From: a bacterium
Lineage (GTDB): Bacteria; Patescibacteriota; Minisyncoccia; UBA6257; Colwellbacteraceae
DNA length: 39,062 nucleotides
Direction: 5' to 3'
Assembly (NCBI GenBank): GCA_021787205.1
Contig: JAJYME010000004.1
Coordinates: forward strand, 1 to 39,062
Shown here: positions 18,189 to 26,676 of the stretch, in pieces
Layout of the letters: every line of letters starts with the position of its first letter
Numbering within the stretch: the stretch's first letter is position 1
Position numbers and translations under genes: made by a program
The notes under the pieces: generated by a model
The model's database searches: none
The model's input: only the letters and a program-made list of their open reading frames with translations
Told to the model about the DNA's origin: nothing

Positions 18189-18836
18189 ATGGGAAAGATG
18201 ATTTCTACCACTTTTGAAGTGGATACAAAAATTTATCCTATGGAAGCGATTTATTCGGCGGCTTACACTTTCATAGACAGGGCTTATATATATTTGAGCG
18301 GCAATCCAAAAGGGTTGATAAGAGTAAATTTCAAACCGAAGAGCACAGCCTACAACTTCGAAGACGTCAGAGGCGAGTTTATGAATGAGCTTTTGAGTTG
18401 CTCTCTAAGAAATCAGATTTCTGAAAAAAACCACAAGATAAGGGAGTATATCGTCGGCGCCGCCTTATTAGGGGCAAGTGGCGAGATACCCCACCTGGAT
18501 GAGATCGAGAACGAAGGTTCGACTTCCGACAATGATGATGAAGATGATTGCGATTGCGAGTGTGAGTGCGACGATGATTATCATTATGATGAGGAAACTG
18601 ACGCTTTCAAACCCGAAAACAACTCTTGGGAAGATGACCCATTCGGCATAGCAATTCCTTGGGAAGAAAAGTATACGGCTCCGAGCCAAGCCGAGGAGAA
18701 GCCAAAAGAAGAATCTCAGACAAGAATGCAGGAACAGCCTAAAAATACGGAGCCTGAGCTTGTTCCTGGAGAAGATGGAGTCATCGATGTTCCCGAAGAG
18801 GAATTGGCAAAATATGCCAAACCCTGGGACAAATAA
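18189..18836 (+). CDS. hxsD: HxsD-like protein with acidic, Cys-rich C-terminal extension
   Basis: VDTKIYPMEAIYSAAYTFIDRAYIYLSGNPKGLIRVNFKPK...MNELLSCSLRNQISEKNHKIREYIVGAALLGA resembles HxsD, then DNDDEDDCDCECECDDDYHYDEETD tail. Confidence 0.75.
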   Translation: MGKMISTTFEVDTKIYPMEAIYSAAYTFIDRAYIYLSGNPKGLIRVNFKPKSTAYNFEDVRGEFMNELLSCSLRNQISEKNHKIREYIVGAALLGASGEIPHLDEIENEGSTSDNDDEDDCDCECECDDDYHYDEETDAFKPENNSWEDDPFGIAIPWEEKYTAPSQAEEKPKEESQTRMQEQPKNTEPELVPGEDGVIDVPEEELAKYAKPWDK

Positions 18837-18850
18837 TAGGATCCAACCAA

Positions 18851-19057
18851 ATGAAAACAATAGAGTTAAATAAGGACATATACAGATCCGAGGCGATTAT
18901 GTCGGCCATAAGCGGTTTTTCAGAAGCGGGCGAATTCAAGATAAAAGACATCGGAAAATCCTGGATTATAACGATAACTGGAGAAGATGAGGATTTGTTG
19001 CGAGACGAGTTTGCAAATTACTGCTTGGGATTGACCATAGCTAATAAGAAAAATTAA
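18851..19057 (+). CDS. Short HxsD-like protein
   Basis: IELNKDIYRSEAIMSAISGF...LLRDEFANYCLGLTIANKK aligns by eye with the start and middle of the upstream HxsD-like ORF. Confidence 0.6.
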   Translation: MKTIELNKDIYRSEAIMSAISGFSEAGEFKIKDIGKSWIITITGEDEDLLRDEFANYCLGLTIANKKN

Positions 19058-19059
19058 AG

Positions 19060-20529
19060 ATGAAAGACGAAAAAATCGAGAAAATCGAATTAAAGAACGA
19101 CCGATTGAATTTCTTCAGATTCAAAAACATAAAAGACAAGGTTTTGATGACCAATGATTTTGGCAACTATTCTTTTTTGACAAAAGAAGAGTTCAGAAAT
19201 CTTCTTGAAGGAAAGATGGGCGATTCGGAGCCAAAGATGAAGGAATTGAAAGATCGCGGATTCATCAAGACCGATCTTAATGTCGATAAGGCCCTGACCC
19301 TCTATCGAAAAAGAAACGCCTCAATCTTTTATGGTCCCTTCCTCCATATAATGGTCATGACCCTCAGGTGCAATTACAAATGCGTCTATTGCCAAGCTTC
19401 GGCGGTTGATATGAATACCAATAAGTATGACATGACTATCGACGATGCCAAAAAGACAGTCGATTTCATTTTTACGACACCATCTCCGGTCATTACGATT
19501 GAATTCCAGGGAGGGGAGCCGTTAGTCAACTGGCCGGCGGTAAAATTCGTTACCGAATATACCAGGCAAAAGGAAAAAGAAACCGGAAAGAAGGCTTTTC
19601 TAGCCCTCGTCTCCAACCTTTCCTTGATGGATGAGGAAAAATTCAAATTCTTCATGGACAATGGAGTTGGATTGTGCACCTCATTGGACGGACCGGAGGA
19701 ATTGCATAATATGAACAGGCCTTATCCCGGTCAAAACAGTTACAAGGAAACCGTCAAGTGGATCGAAAGGATCAAGGACTGGGAGAAAGAAAAAGCCAAG
19801 GAGGGGATAGACATTTATCTCTTGTCGGCGCTTCTGACAGTCTCGCGAAGATCCCTTAAGTTTTATAAGGAAATCATCGACGAATATTTGAAGCACGGAT
19901 TCAATGGAATCCATCTGAGATCCTTAAGCAACCTTGGATACTCGGCTACCGCCAAAAATACGATCGGCTATTCTACGGAAGAATTTTTGGACTTCTGGAA
20001 GAAGTCGCTGGATTACATAATCGACATCAACAAATCCGGAACTTACTTCATGGAAAGAGGTTCCCAGATCATTCTCAAAAAAATAATCAAGGCGATGGAT
20101 CCCGGATATGTCGATCTCAAGTCTCCTTGCGGAGCGGTAATCGACCAGGTCCTCTATAATTATGACGGCAAGATATTCACTTGCGATGAAGGCAGGATGT
20201 GCGGAGGCGATACTTTCCAGATCGGAAAGATCTCAGGAGAGAATTCGACTAAGAAATATAACGACTTGGCGGAAGGAGACAAGGTAAAGACGATGGTTGT
20301 CGCCTCGACGCTTGATAACACCAGCTGCGACAATTGCGCTTACAAGCCTTATTGCGGAATTTGTCCGATCGTCAATTACATGGAGACGGGAAGCATGACT
20401 CCCCAAATCCAAAATACTTCTTGGTGCAAGAGGCATAAGGCGATGATCGATTATCTTTTTGAAAAGTTGCAAGACCCAGAAATCTACGAGATATTCAAAT
20501 CGTGGACGGAAGATGCAAGAACTGATTAA
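19060..20529 (+). CDS. hxsB: HxsB-like SPASM radical SAM maturase
   Basis: CNYKCVYC; EFQGGEPLVNW; TCDEGRMCGGDTFQIGKI; CDNCAYKPYCGICPIVNY. Adjacent to HxsD-like and HXS-repeat genes. Confidence 0.85.
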   Translation: MKDEKIEKIELKNDRLNFFRFKNIKDKVLMTNDFGNYSFLTKEEFRNLLEGKMGDSEPKMKELKDRGFIKTDLNVDKALTLYRKRNASIFYGPFLHIMVMTLRCNYKCVYCQASAVDMNTNKYDMTIDDAKKTVDFIFTTPSPVITIEFQGGEPLVNWPAVKFVTEYTRQKEKETGKKAFLALVSNLSLMDEEKFKFFMDNGVGLCTSLDGPEELHNMNRPYPGQNSYKETVKWIERIKDWEKEKAKEGIDIYLLSALLTVSRRSLKFYKEIIDEYLKHGFNGIHLRSLSNLGYSATAKNTIGYSTEEFLDFWKKSLDYIIDINKSGTYFMERGSQIILKKIIKAMDPGYVDLKSPCGAVIDQVLYNYDGKIFTCDEGRMCGGDTFQIGKISGENSTKKYNDLAEGDKVKTMVVASTLDNTSCDNCAYKPYCGICPIVNYMETGSMTPQIQNTSWCKRHKAMIDYLFEKLQDPEIYEIFKSWTEDARTD

Positions 20530-20563
20530 AAGATATGCACTTTCGGTTATTCCAACTCTGTAA

Positions 20564-20569
20564 TATAAT
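20564..20569 (+). promoter_or_regulatory. -10 box (TATAAT) for the HXS-repeat gene
   Basis: TATAAT 14 bp upstream of ATG 20584; no strong -35. Confidence 0.5.
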
Positions 20570-20583
20570 TTAAACATTAAGAT

Positions 20584-21165
20584 ATGGACATAAAGGGGAA
20601 GATCCCAAATCTCAAAAAGGAAATAACGGCTTTCATCTCAAGCGAAGAGGGGAGGATCAGCAAGAAAACGGCACTCGAGCTTGGTTTAGGCATAGCCACG
20701 CTTGGTTTTATGCTCTCAAAAAACATAGCGGCCGCCCATTATAGCTATTTTCAGAACGCAGCCGGAGGAGGACAACACTATTCCGGCGATACCGTTCCTC
20801 CCCCACCGTCGACAGCCAACCACTCTTCCAATTTCACAAATGTTTCCGGCGGTGGGCAGCACTCGTCGCACGCGTCTCACGCTTCTCATGGATCCCACGC
20901 CTCCCATGGATCGCATGGCTCCCATGCCTCGCACTCATCCCACGGATCCCATGCGTCACACGGATCTCATACGTCCCATGGATCCCATGGATCCCACGCC
21001 TCCCACGGATCTCATACATCCCATGGCTCCCACTCCTCCCACTCATCCCATGGATCCCATGGATCCCACACGTCTCATGGATCCCACGGATCTCACGGAT
21101 CCCACGGATCCCATGCATCTCATGCCTCGCATTACAATATTACTTGTTGCAAGTGGGTATTTTAG
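20584..21165 (+). CDS. hxsA: His-Xaa-Ser repeat protein (HxsA-like precursor)
   Basis: Hydrophobic N-terminal segment ALELGLGIATLGFML, then 30 contiguous HXS tripeptides, ending YNITCCKWVF. Confidence 0.9.
   Translation: MDIKGKIPNLKKEITAFISSEEGRISKKTALELGLGIATLGFMLSKNIAAAHYSYFQNAAGGGQHYSGDTVPPPPSTANHSSNFTNVSGGGQHSSHASHASHGSHASHGSHGSHASHSSHGSHASHGSHTSHGSHGSHASHGSHTSHGSHSSHSSHGSHGSHTSHGSHGSHGSHGSHASHASHYNITCCKWVF
20860..21129 (+). repeat. 30 x 9-nt coding repeat (HXS)n
   Basis: CAY-NNN-TCN repeated 30 times without interruption; X = G 15, A 8, S 4, T 3. Confidence 0.97.
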
Positions 21166-21167
21166 AG

Positions 21168-21197
21168 AAAAAACTTCGCTTTTGCGAAGTTTTTTTG
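21168..21197 (+). terminator. Strong intrinsic terminator right after hxsA
   Basis: AAAAACTTCGC-TTTT-GCGAAGTTTTTTT. Confidence 0.9.
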
Positions 21198-21217
21198 TTC
21201 AGAATATAATTCCATTA

Positions 21218-22183
21218 ATGAAAAGAGCGCCGATGGTCTCAATAATCTGGGGGTGTAATATGGATTGCTCATATTGCCTAGCCGAGAGCAACAACAATCA
21301 CAAGGCCTTGATGAGCGTATCTGATGCGAAAGCCCTCTTCAATTGGCTTATGAGCCGCGGAGTGGAGACTATCGCCTTGCTTGGAGGGGAGCCGACAATC
21401 CATCCTCACTTCAATGAGATTACCGATATTATCCGCGATTGCGGAATAAAGGCGGGAGTAGCAACAAATGGGTTGTTCAGTTCAGAGAAGAGAGGGGCTT
21501 TTGAGAGAGAGGTTTATAAGAGAGTCTCGGTCCATATTAATGACGAATGGTTTTATAATTCGGACCAGATAGAAAAGCTAAGGGACAACCTTGCTTTCTT
21601 GTCGCAGTCCGGCACTGAGATTGAGACAAGATACGTAGCCCATTCTTCGGGTATCGATACGGATTTCATAAAGGAAATGGCTCGAATATCCGGGTCAAAA
21701 ATAATCAATTTCTCGATTGCCCGGCCGGAAGTCTACGGAGGAACGGCTTATTTGCCAATCAAGTCCGTCCGTCTTTTGTTGTCAAAACTCAAGAGAGTCA
21801 TCGATGGACTGAGGGGAGAGGGGTATATCTCCAACATCATCGCCCTTTATCCAAAATGTATCAAGAGGGGGTATGAGGATCTGTTTGACGGTTATGATGG
21901 CAACTTCTGTTCTTTGGACGACGCTGGACAGTTTGATGTATCATTCATGATCAATCCGGATCTGACTGCCGGTGTCTGTCTCAGTCTTCCTAATATAAGG
22001 ACGGAGAGAAAAGTGGTTGAATTCCTGGACTTGGAAGAAATAAAGGAGAGTTTCAAGGATGAGTTTGAAGCGTTAAGGCGCCAACCAATTTTTGAAGACT
22101 GTCTGAGTTGCCTTGATTTCAATGTCGATTGCCAGGGAGGGTGTCTTGTTTATAAAGATTTTAAAAATGGAACTAGGAAATAG
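21218..22183 (+). CDS. Radical SAM protein with SPASM-like C-terminus
   Basis: WGCNMDCSYCLAE; LLGGEPTIHP; C-terminal CLSCLDFNVDCQGGC. True start 21218, not the 20840 of the ORF track. Confidence 0.85.
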   Translation: MKRAPMVSIIWGCNMDCSYCLAESNNNHKALMSVSDAKALFNWLMSRGVETIALLGGEPTIHPHFNEITDIIRDCGIKAGVATNGLFSSEKRGAFEREVYKRVSVHINDEWFYNSDQIEKLRDNLAFLSQSGTEIETRYVAHSSGIDTDFIKEMARISGSKIINFSIARPEVYGGTAYLPIKSVRLLLSKLKRVIDGLRGEGYISNIIALYPKCIKRGYEDLFDGYDGNFCSLDDAGQFDVSFMINPDLTAGVCLSLPNIRTERKVVEFLDLEEIKESFKDEFEALRRQPIFEDCLSCLDFNVDCQGGCLVYKDFKNGTRK

Positions 22184-23336
22184 GGAAAAAAGAATATTGA
22201 CCGATGAGCTGTATGATGCGGAGAATGACTGTCTGAAGGAGGAGGCTTTATCTCCTCATTTTTTGCTGTTCCTAAACCCGATTCCCAAAATCGATCCCAA
22301 TCAAAAGGTTGTAACCCTTCTTCTGACTACCGAATGCAATGCGGGCTGCGCCTATTGTTATGCCGGCAATTATGGAAAGAAGCAGATGAATTTCGAAACG
22401 GCAAAGATGGCGATAGATACCGCCTTCAGCGATTTTCCCGGAAGAGTCAATTTCGTCTTTTTCGGCGCCGGAGAGCCAACGACCGAAATCGAGCTGATTG
22501 GCGAAATTCTTGATCATCTGGAATATAATTACAAAGGAAAATACGTAGCCGATCTGATGACTAACGGGATGTTTAGCGAGACGGCCTACGAGACAATTAT
22601 GAGAATGGATTCTGTCTGCATTTCCCATGACGGTCTGCCAGCAATCCAGGATAAGATTCGCCCCTTAAAGGGCGGCCAAAAGAGCTCTGATCTGGTTTCA
22701 AGAAATATAAGACACTTTCTTAACAGGAAGCCGGTTTCGATAAGGATGACTGTCACCGGACTGTCGATTGGCCGATTGAAGGAGGCGGTGGATTATTTTT
22801 TCGGACTAGGGGTTAAGAACATCAGCATGTCTCCGTTCTTCACGACGGAAAAATCGAAGAAAAATAACGTCTTGCCGGTTGATGAGAAGGAGTTCGTAGA
22901 CAATTTTTTGGACGCGAAAAAATACGGAGAGGAATTGGGCATGAATATTGCCAGCGAGTATTTACCAATCAAGCCGAGACCGAGCTTTTGTGGTTTTGAG
23001 CAGCCGATGTCGGTCATAACGCCGGGAGGCTTCCTGTCAGCCTGTTGGGAGTGGTGCGAAGTTGGAGAGGGGAGCGAATTTGTTTATGGCAAGATCGGCC
23101 AAAAAGCAAACCCTATTCTTGAAAAAATAAAGAGGAGGACTCCTGAAAATCTGGAAGAATGCGACAAGTGCTTCTTAAGATTCACCTGCGCCGGCGGTTG
23201 CGCGGCGAGACATTATGAAAAGACGGGCGACTTGATGAATCTCGATCAGGAAAGGTGCGAACTTATGAGGTATGCGGTCAAGAAATATTTATTATCAATA
23301 GCAAGGAAATATAAAGATGAAGCAGAAAATAAATGA
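22167..23336 (+). CDS. SPASM radical SAM protein
   Basis: TTECNAGCAYCYAGN; FGAGEPTTE; CDKCFLRFTCAGGCAARHY. Overlaps the previous gene by 17 nt. Confidence 0.9.
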   Translation: MELGNREKRILTDELYDAENDCLKEEALSPHFLLFLNPIPKIDPNQKVVTLLLTTECNAGCAYCYAGNYGKKQMNFETAKMAIDTAFSDFPGRVNFVFFGAGEPTTEIELIGEILDHLEYNYKGKYVADLMTNGMFSETAYETIMRMDSVCISHDGLPAIQDKIRPLKGGQKSSDLVSRNIRHFLNRKPVSIRMTVTGLSIGRLKEAVDYFFGLGVKNISMSPFFTTEKSKKNNVLPVDEKEFVDNFLDAKKYGEELGMNIASEYLPIKPRPSFCGFEQPMSVITPGGFLSACWEWCEVGEGSEFVYGKIGQKANPILEKIKRRTPENLEECDKCFLRFTCAGGCAARHYEKTGDLMNLDQERCELMRYAVKKYLLSIARKYKDEAENK

Positions 23337-23850
23337 GGGCGTATTTATCGCTCTTGCCATAATTTCCCTTTGGGGGATTCTCGAAACCAGATGGTTGCGA
23401 AATTCTCCCGACTACCTTCTGTCCTTTGAAATCTCATTGGCTACCCTGATAATTATGGCGGCAGCCCATCTAATTCTTGCTAATAGGCTTAAGAATGGCA
23501 GGGAGACGGTGGTTTCGGATTTTAAGGATGAGATAAGGAGACTCCCGACAACCGCTCTTAAGGCGGCTTCCGAGGAAATGATTTTCCGAGGAATGATAAC
23601 TTACCTAATCGCCTATGCGGCCGGGCCGTCATACGGGATAGTCTTCGGAACTCTCTTGTTTGCCTTAGTCCATAAGGAAAGTGATCATTTTACTATCGTC
23701 TATTCCATAGCCATGGGTTTGGGGTTAGGTTTTTGCGTCGTTTATGCCAGGGATCTGTTTTTCCCAATCTTGGCGCACATCATTTTTAATGTTTTAGGGG
23801 GATCAATAAAGACGATCAACAAAAAAGAAAAAGATGTTATAATCAAATAA
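23317..23850 (+). CDS. CPBP-family intramembrane glutamic protease
   Basis: SEEMIFRGMITYLIAYA, ALVHKESDH, HIIFNVLGG; multi-TM. Confidence 0.88.
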   Translation: MKQKINEGVFIALAIISLWGILETRWLRNSPDYLLSFEISLATLIIMAAAHLILANRLKNGRETVVSDFKDEIRRLPTTALKAASEEMIFRGMITYLIAYAAGPSYGIVFGTLLFALVHKESDHFTIVYSIAMGLGLGFCVVYARDLFFPILAHIIFNVLGGSIKTINKKEKDVIIK

Positions 23851-23851
23851 A

Positions 23852-24757
23852 ATGGACAGATTAGATGTAAAAGTTGGGTTCCAATGCAATAACAAGTGCG
23901 TCTTCTGCATTCAAGGAGATAAGAGATTTCACTTTCCGGACAGAAGCTATGAGGAGGTAATCGGGTTTCTGGAGCAGGGCAAAAAGGAAAATAGGGATTC
24001 GGTTGTCTTTACTGGAGGGGAGCCGACATTCAGACCAAAAATGCTTTTGGAGTGGGTGAGGTACGCCAAGAAGCTAGGATACGAGTACATCCAGATCCAA
24101 ACCAACGGCAGAATGCTCTCTTATTATGATTATTGCAAATCGCTAGTCGAGGCTGGAGCCAATGAATTTTCGCCGGCAGTACACGGTTCGAAGGCGGAAA
24201 TCCACGACAGATTGACCGGTGTGCCTGGGAGCTTTGAACAGGTGACTCAGGGAATAAGGAATCTTAGGAAGCTTGGACAATACGTTATGACAAACTCGGT
24301 GGTGACCAAAACCAATTATCAGGACTTGCCAAACTTAGCAAGACTGTTGATTGATTTGGGCGTCGACCAATTCCAATTCGCCTTCATCCACATCAACCCG
24401 ATCATCGCTGCTAGCAATGATAAGATAATGGAAATAGTCCCCAACGTGCGTGACGCAATGCCTTATATCAAGCAGGGATTGGATATCGGCCGGAGGGCTG
24501 GTGTCAGATGCATGACGGAGGCGGTGCCTTATTGTCTGATGACGGGATATGAAGATTTTATTGCCGAAAGGATAATTCCAGAGGCCCACGTCTTTGATGC
24601 CGAGGCAGATATCGCCGACTATTCCAATTACAGAAGAAATGAAGGGAAGTCGAAAGGGCCACTGTGCAAGGAATGCAAGATGAATGAAGTTTGCGAGGGA
24701 CCCTGGAGGGAATACCCGGACATTTTTGGTTGGGATGAGTTCAAGCCGATAAAATAA
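23852..24757 (+). CDS. Radical SAM protein, HxsC-like
   Basis: QCNNKCVFC; TGGEPTFRP; AVHGSKAEIHDRLTGVPGSFEQ; C-terminal CKECKMNEVCEGPW. Confidence 0.85.
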   Translation: MDRLDVKVGFQCNNKCVFCIQGDKRFHFPDRSYEEVIGFLEQGKKENRDSVVFTGGEPTFRPKMLLEWVRYAKKLGYEYIQIQTNGRMLSYYDYCKSLVEAGANEFSPAVHGSKAEIHDRLTGVPGSFEQVTQGIRNLRKLGQYVMTNSVVTKTNYQDLPNLARLLIDLGVDQFQFAFIHINPIIAASNDKIMEIVPNVRDAMPYIKQGLDIGRRAGVRCMTEAVPYCLMTGYEDFIAERIIPEAHVFDAEADIADYSNYRRNEGKSKGPLCKECKMNEVCEGPWREYPDIFGWDEFKPIK

Positions 24758-24780
24758 GGGCGGAAACGCCAGACATAAAG

Positions 24781-24809
24781 AAAACAGACCTTTGAGGGCC
24801 TGTTTTTTG
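24781..24809 (+). terminator. Intrinsic terminator
   Basis: AAAACAGACC-TTTGA-GGGCCTGTTTTTTG. Confidence 0.7.
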
Positions 24810-24859
24810 TTAATTTTGAAGAGAGGCAAAAAGGGGGTACAATAAGGACAATAATTGAT

Positions 24860-25816
24860 ATGAGCGAGGGTCAAGCAAAAATGGAAAAGATGTGCATCGT
24901 GATGACCGGATTTTCCTGCAACAATAATTGCATAGTCTGTTCGGTAAAGCCTTTTTCAAAGACTAACAAAGACAAGACGACGGCGGAAATCATCGCCATC
25001 ATGAAAAAGAAAAGGGAATCGGGAGCTGTAAATATCGAGTTTACCGGTGGCGAGCCGACGATGAGGAAGGATATCGTTTTTTTGGTCCAATCTGCTAAAA
25101 AGATGGGTTTTAAGGAGATAGCCGTTTCGACCAACGCAAGACTTTTCAGTTACGAACCTTTTCTGAACGCCATGATAGACGCCGGGTTGACGAGGGTGAC
25201 GGCGACGCTCGACGGGGGCAATGAGAGATTGCATGATGCCATCACAAGAACTCCAGGAGCATTCAAACAGACCACATCGGGGATAAGAAATTTGATCAGC
25301 CGAGGAATTACCACCAGCGTCAATACGGTTTTTACCAAGCTTAACGTCAATAATCTCTCCGAGATAGCGGAGAGGCTGATTGAGATGAGGGTGCCGGTTT
25401 GGGGAGTTTTAGACTTGATCCCGGACGGTAATATAAAGGAGGCATACAAGTCTTCGTGTGTTTCTTTCGCCGAAACTCGGGAGGCCTTAAGGACAATCTA
25501 TTCATATATAGACAGATTAAGCATGATCGAACTTTTTGATTTTCCAGTATGCGCCATACCGCCCGAAATGTATGCTGACAAGGCGAGAGTGATCCATTTT
25601 GACGCTTACGGGAGAATGAATGTGCTCGATCAAGTCGGATATGGTCCGCAGCGATTTGAGGAAAAAGACGGGTTTTTTGAGGATGAACATAAAATAAGAG
25701 TCGAAGCCTGCCAGAAATGCAGCCGGGTAAAGGAGTGCGGGGGAATTTGGAGCCGCCATTACGAAAGGTTTGGCGAAGAGGATATAAGATTCACGGAAAA
25801 TAATTATTTGAAATAA
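24860..25816 (+). CDS. Radical SAM protein, HxsC-like
   Basis: CNNNCIVC; TGGEPTMRK; FDFPVCAIPPEMY; CQKCSRVKECGGIW. Confidence 0.85.
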   Translation: MSEGQAKMEKMCIVMTGFSCNNNCIVCSVKPFSKTNKDKTTAEIIAIMKKKRESGAVNIEFTGGEPTMRKDIVFLVQSAKKMGFKEIAVSTNARLFSYEPFLNAMIDAGLTRVTATLDGGNERLHDAITRTPGAFKQTTSGIRNLISRGITTSVNTVFTKLNVNNLSEIAERLIEMRVPVWGVLDLIPDGNIKEAYKSSCVSFAETREALRTIYSYIDRLSMIELFDFPVCAIPPEMYADKARVIHFDAYGRMNVLDQVGYGPQRFEEKDGFFEDEHKIRVEACQKCSRVKECGGIWSRHYERFGEEDIRFTENNYLK

Positions 25817-25817
25817 A

Positions 25818-26675
25818 ATGGAGAGGTTTTTAAGCCCGTATGTTTACGTGGGGTATCATTGTAATAATAACTGCATTTTTTGCAGCGAATCTGACCAGGA
25901 ATACTTGGCAAGAATCGGCGGGCCCATCCCGGCGGAGCAAGTCAAGTCAGATTTGAAGAAAATAAAAGAGGTTTATAACTCAGTGAGCTTCATGGGAAGG
26001 GAGCCGACAATAAGAAAGGATTTGCCTGAATTGGTTGAATATGCAAAAAACCTGGGATTCGAAAGCATTAACATTGCCTCCAACGGAAGGATTTTTGCTT
26101 ATGAGGATTATGTGAAGAAGCTGATCAAATCCGGGGTTACCCAATTCGGGATGTCTTTTTACAGCTCGATCCCAGAGCATTACGATGAGCAGGCCGGTGT
26201 CAAAGGCGGTTACGACCAAGCAGTCCAAGGAATAAGGAATGTCATAAAGAATAAGCCCAGCCACGTGAGCTTCTTAGTCAATATTCCCTTAAACAACAAG
26301 AACGTAGGCGATCTGGAAGAGACTATAAAATTTCTGCTCTCATTCGGAGTCAAAGAAATAAACATCCTTTTCATAGAACCTCTTTCGAAAAAATCGAATA
26401 CAAAAGAGATAGTCGGCAGGATGAGCGAGCTTGGCAATAAGGCGGCGGCGATTGCCGTGAAATACGGGGGTGAGGCAAAGTTCTGGTTGAACGAATTCTT
26501 GCCCTGTGCCTTGAAGCCAGAATTCAGAGATCTGTTTTTCAACTGTCTCGAGAAAAATGTGAATAAGGTGAGAATCCCACTTTGTGAAAAGTGCAAGTAT
26601 AACGATAGGTGCGACGGTGTGCTCTCAACCTACATCGAGCTTTATGGAGAAGAAGAATTCAATTTAGACGATTAA
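25818..26675 (+). CDS. Radical SAM protein, HxsC-like, with GRE in place of GGE
   Basis: CNNNCIFC; MGREPTIRK; CEKCKYNDRCDGV. Confidence 0.85.
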   Translation: MERFLSPYVYVGYHCNNNCIFCSESDQEYLARIGGPIPAEQVKSDLKKIKEVYNSVSFMGREPTIRKDLPELVEYAKNLGFESINIASNGRIFAYEDYVKKLIKSGVTQFGMSFYSSIPEHYDEQAGVKGGYDQAVQGIRNVIKNKPSHVSFLVNIPLNNKNVGDLEETIKFLLSFGVKEINILFIEPLSKKSNTKEIVGRMSELGNKAAAIAVKYGGEAKFWLNEFLPCALKPEFRDLFFNCLEKNVNKVRIPLCEKCKYNDRCDGVLSTYIELYGEEEFNLDD

Positions 26676-26676
26676 A

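Noticed and set aside
20834-21118. Antisense GIRGIREIRGIHE-type repeat ORF
   Set aside because: By-product of the opposite-strand 9-nt coding repeat; no independent start signals.
20860-21129. Possible CRISPR array or DNA minisatellite
   Set aside because: The 9-nt period keeps frame and encodes HXS throughout; there are no spacers and no cas genes in the window.
20840-22183. 447-aa ORF starting inside hxsA (MFPAVGSTRRTRLTLLMDPTPPMD...)
   Set aside because: The first ~126 codons are an out-of-frame reading of the HXS repeat and terminator. The radical SAM gene starts at 21218, just after its own TATAAT.
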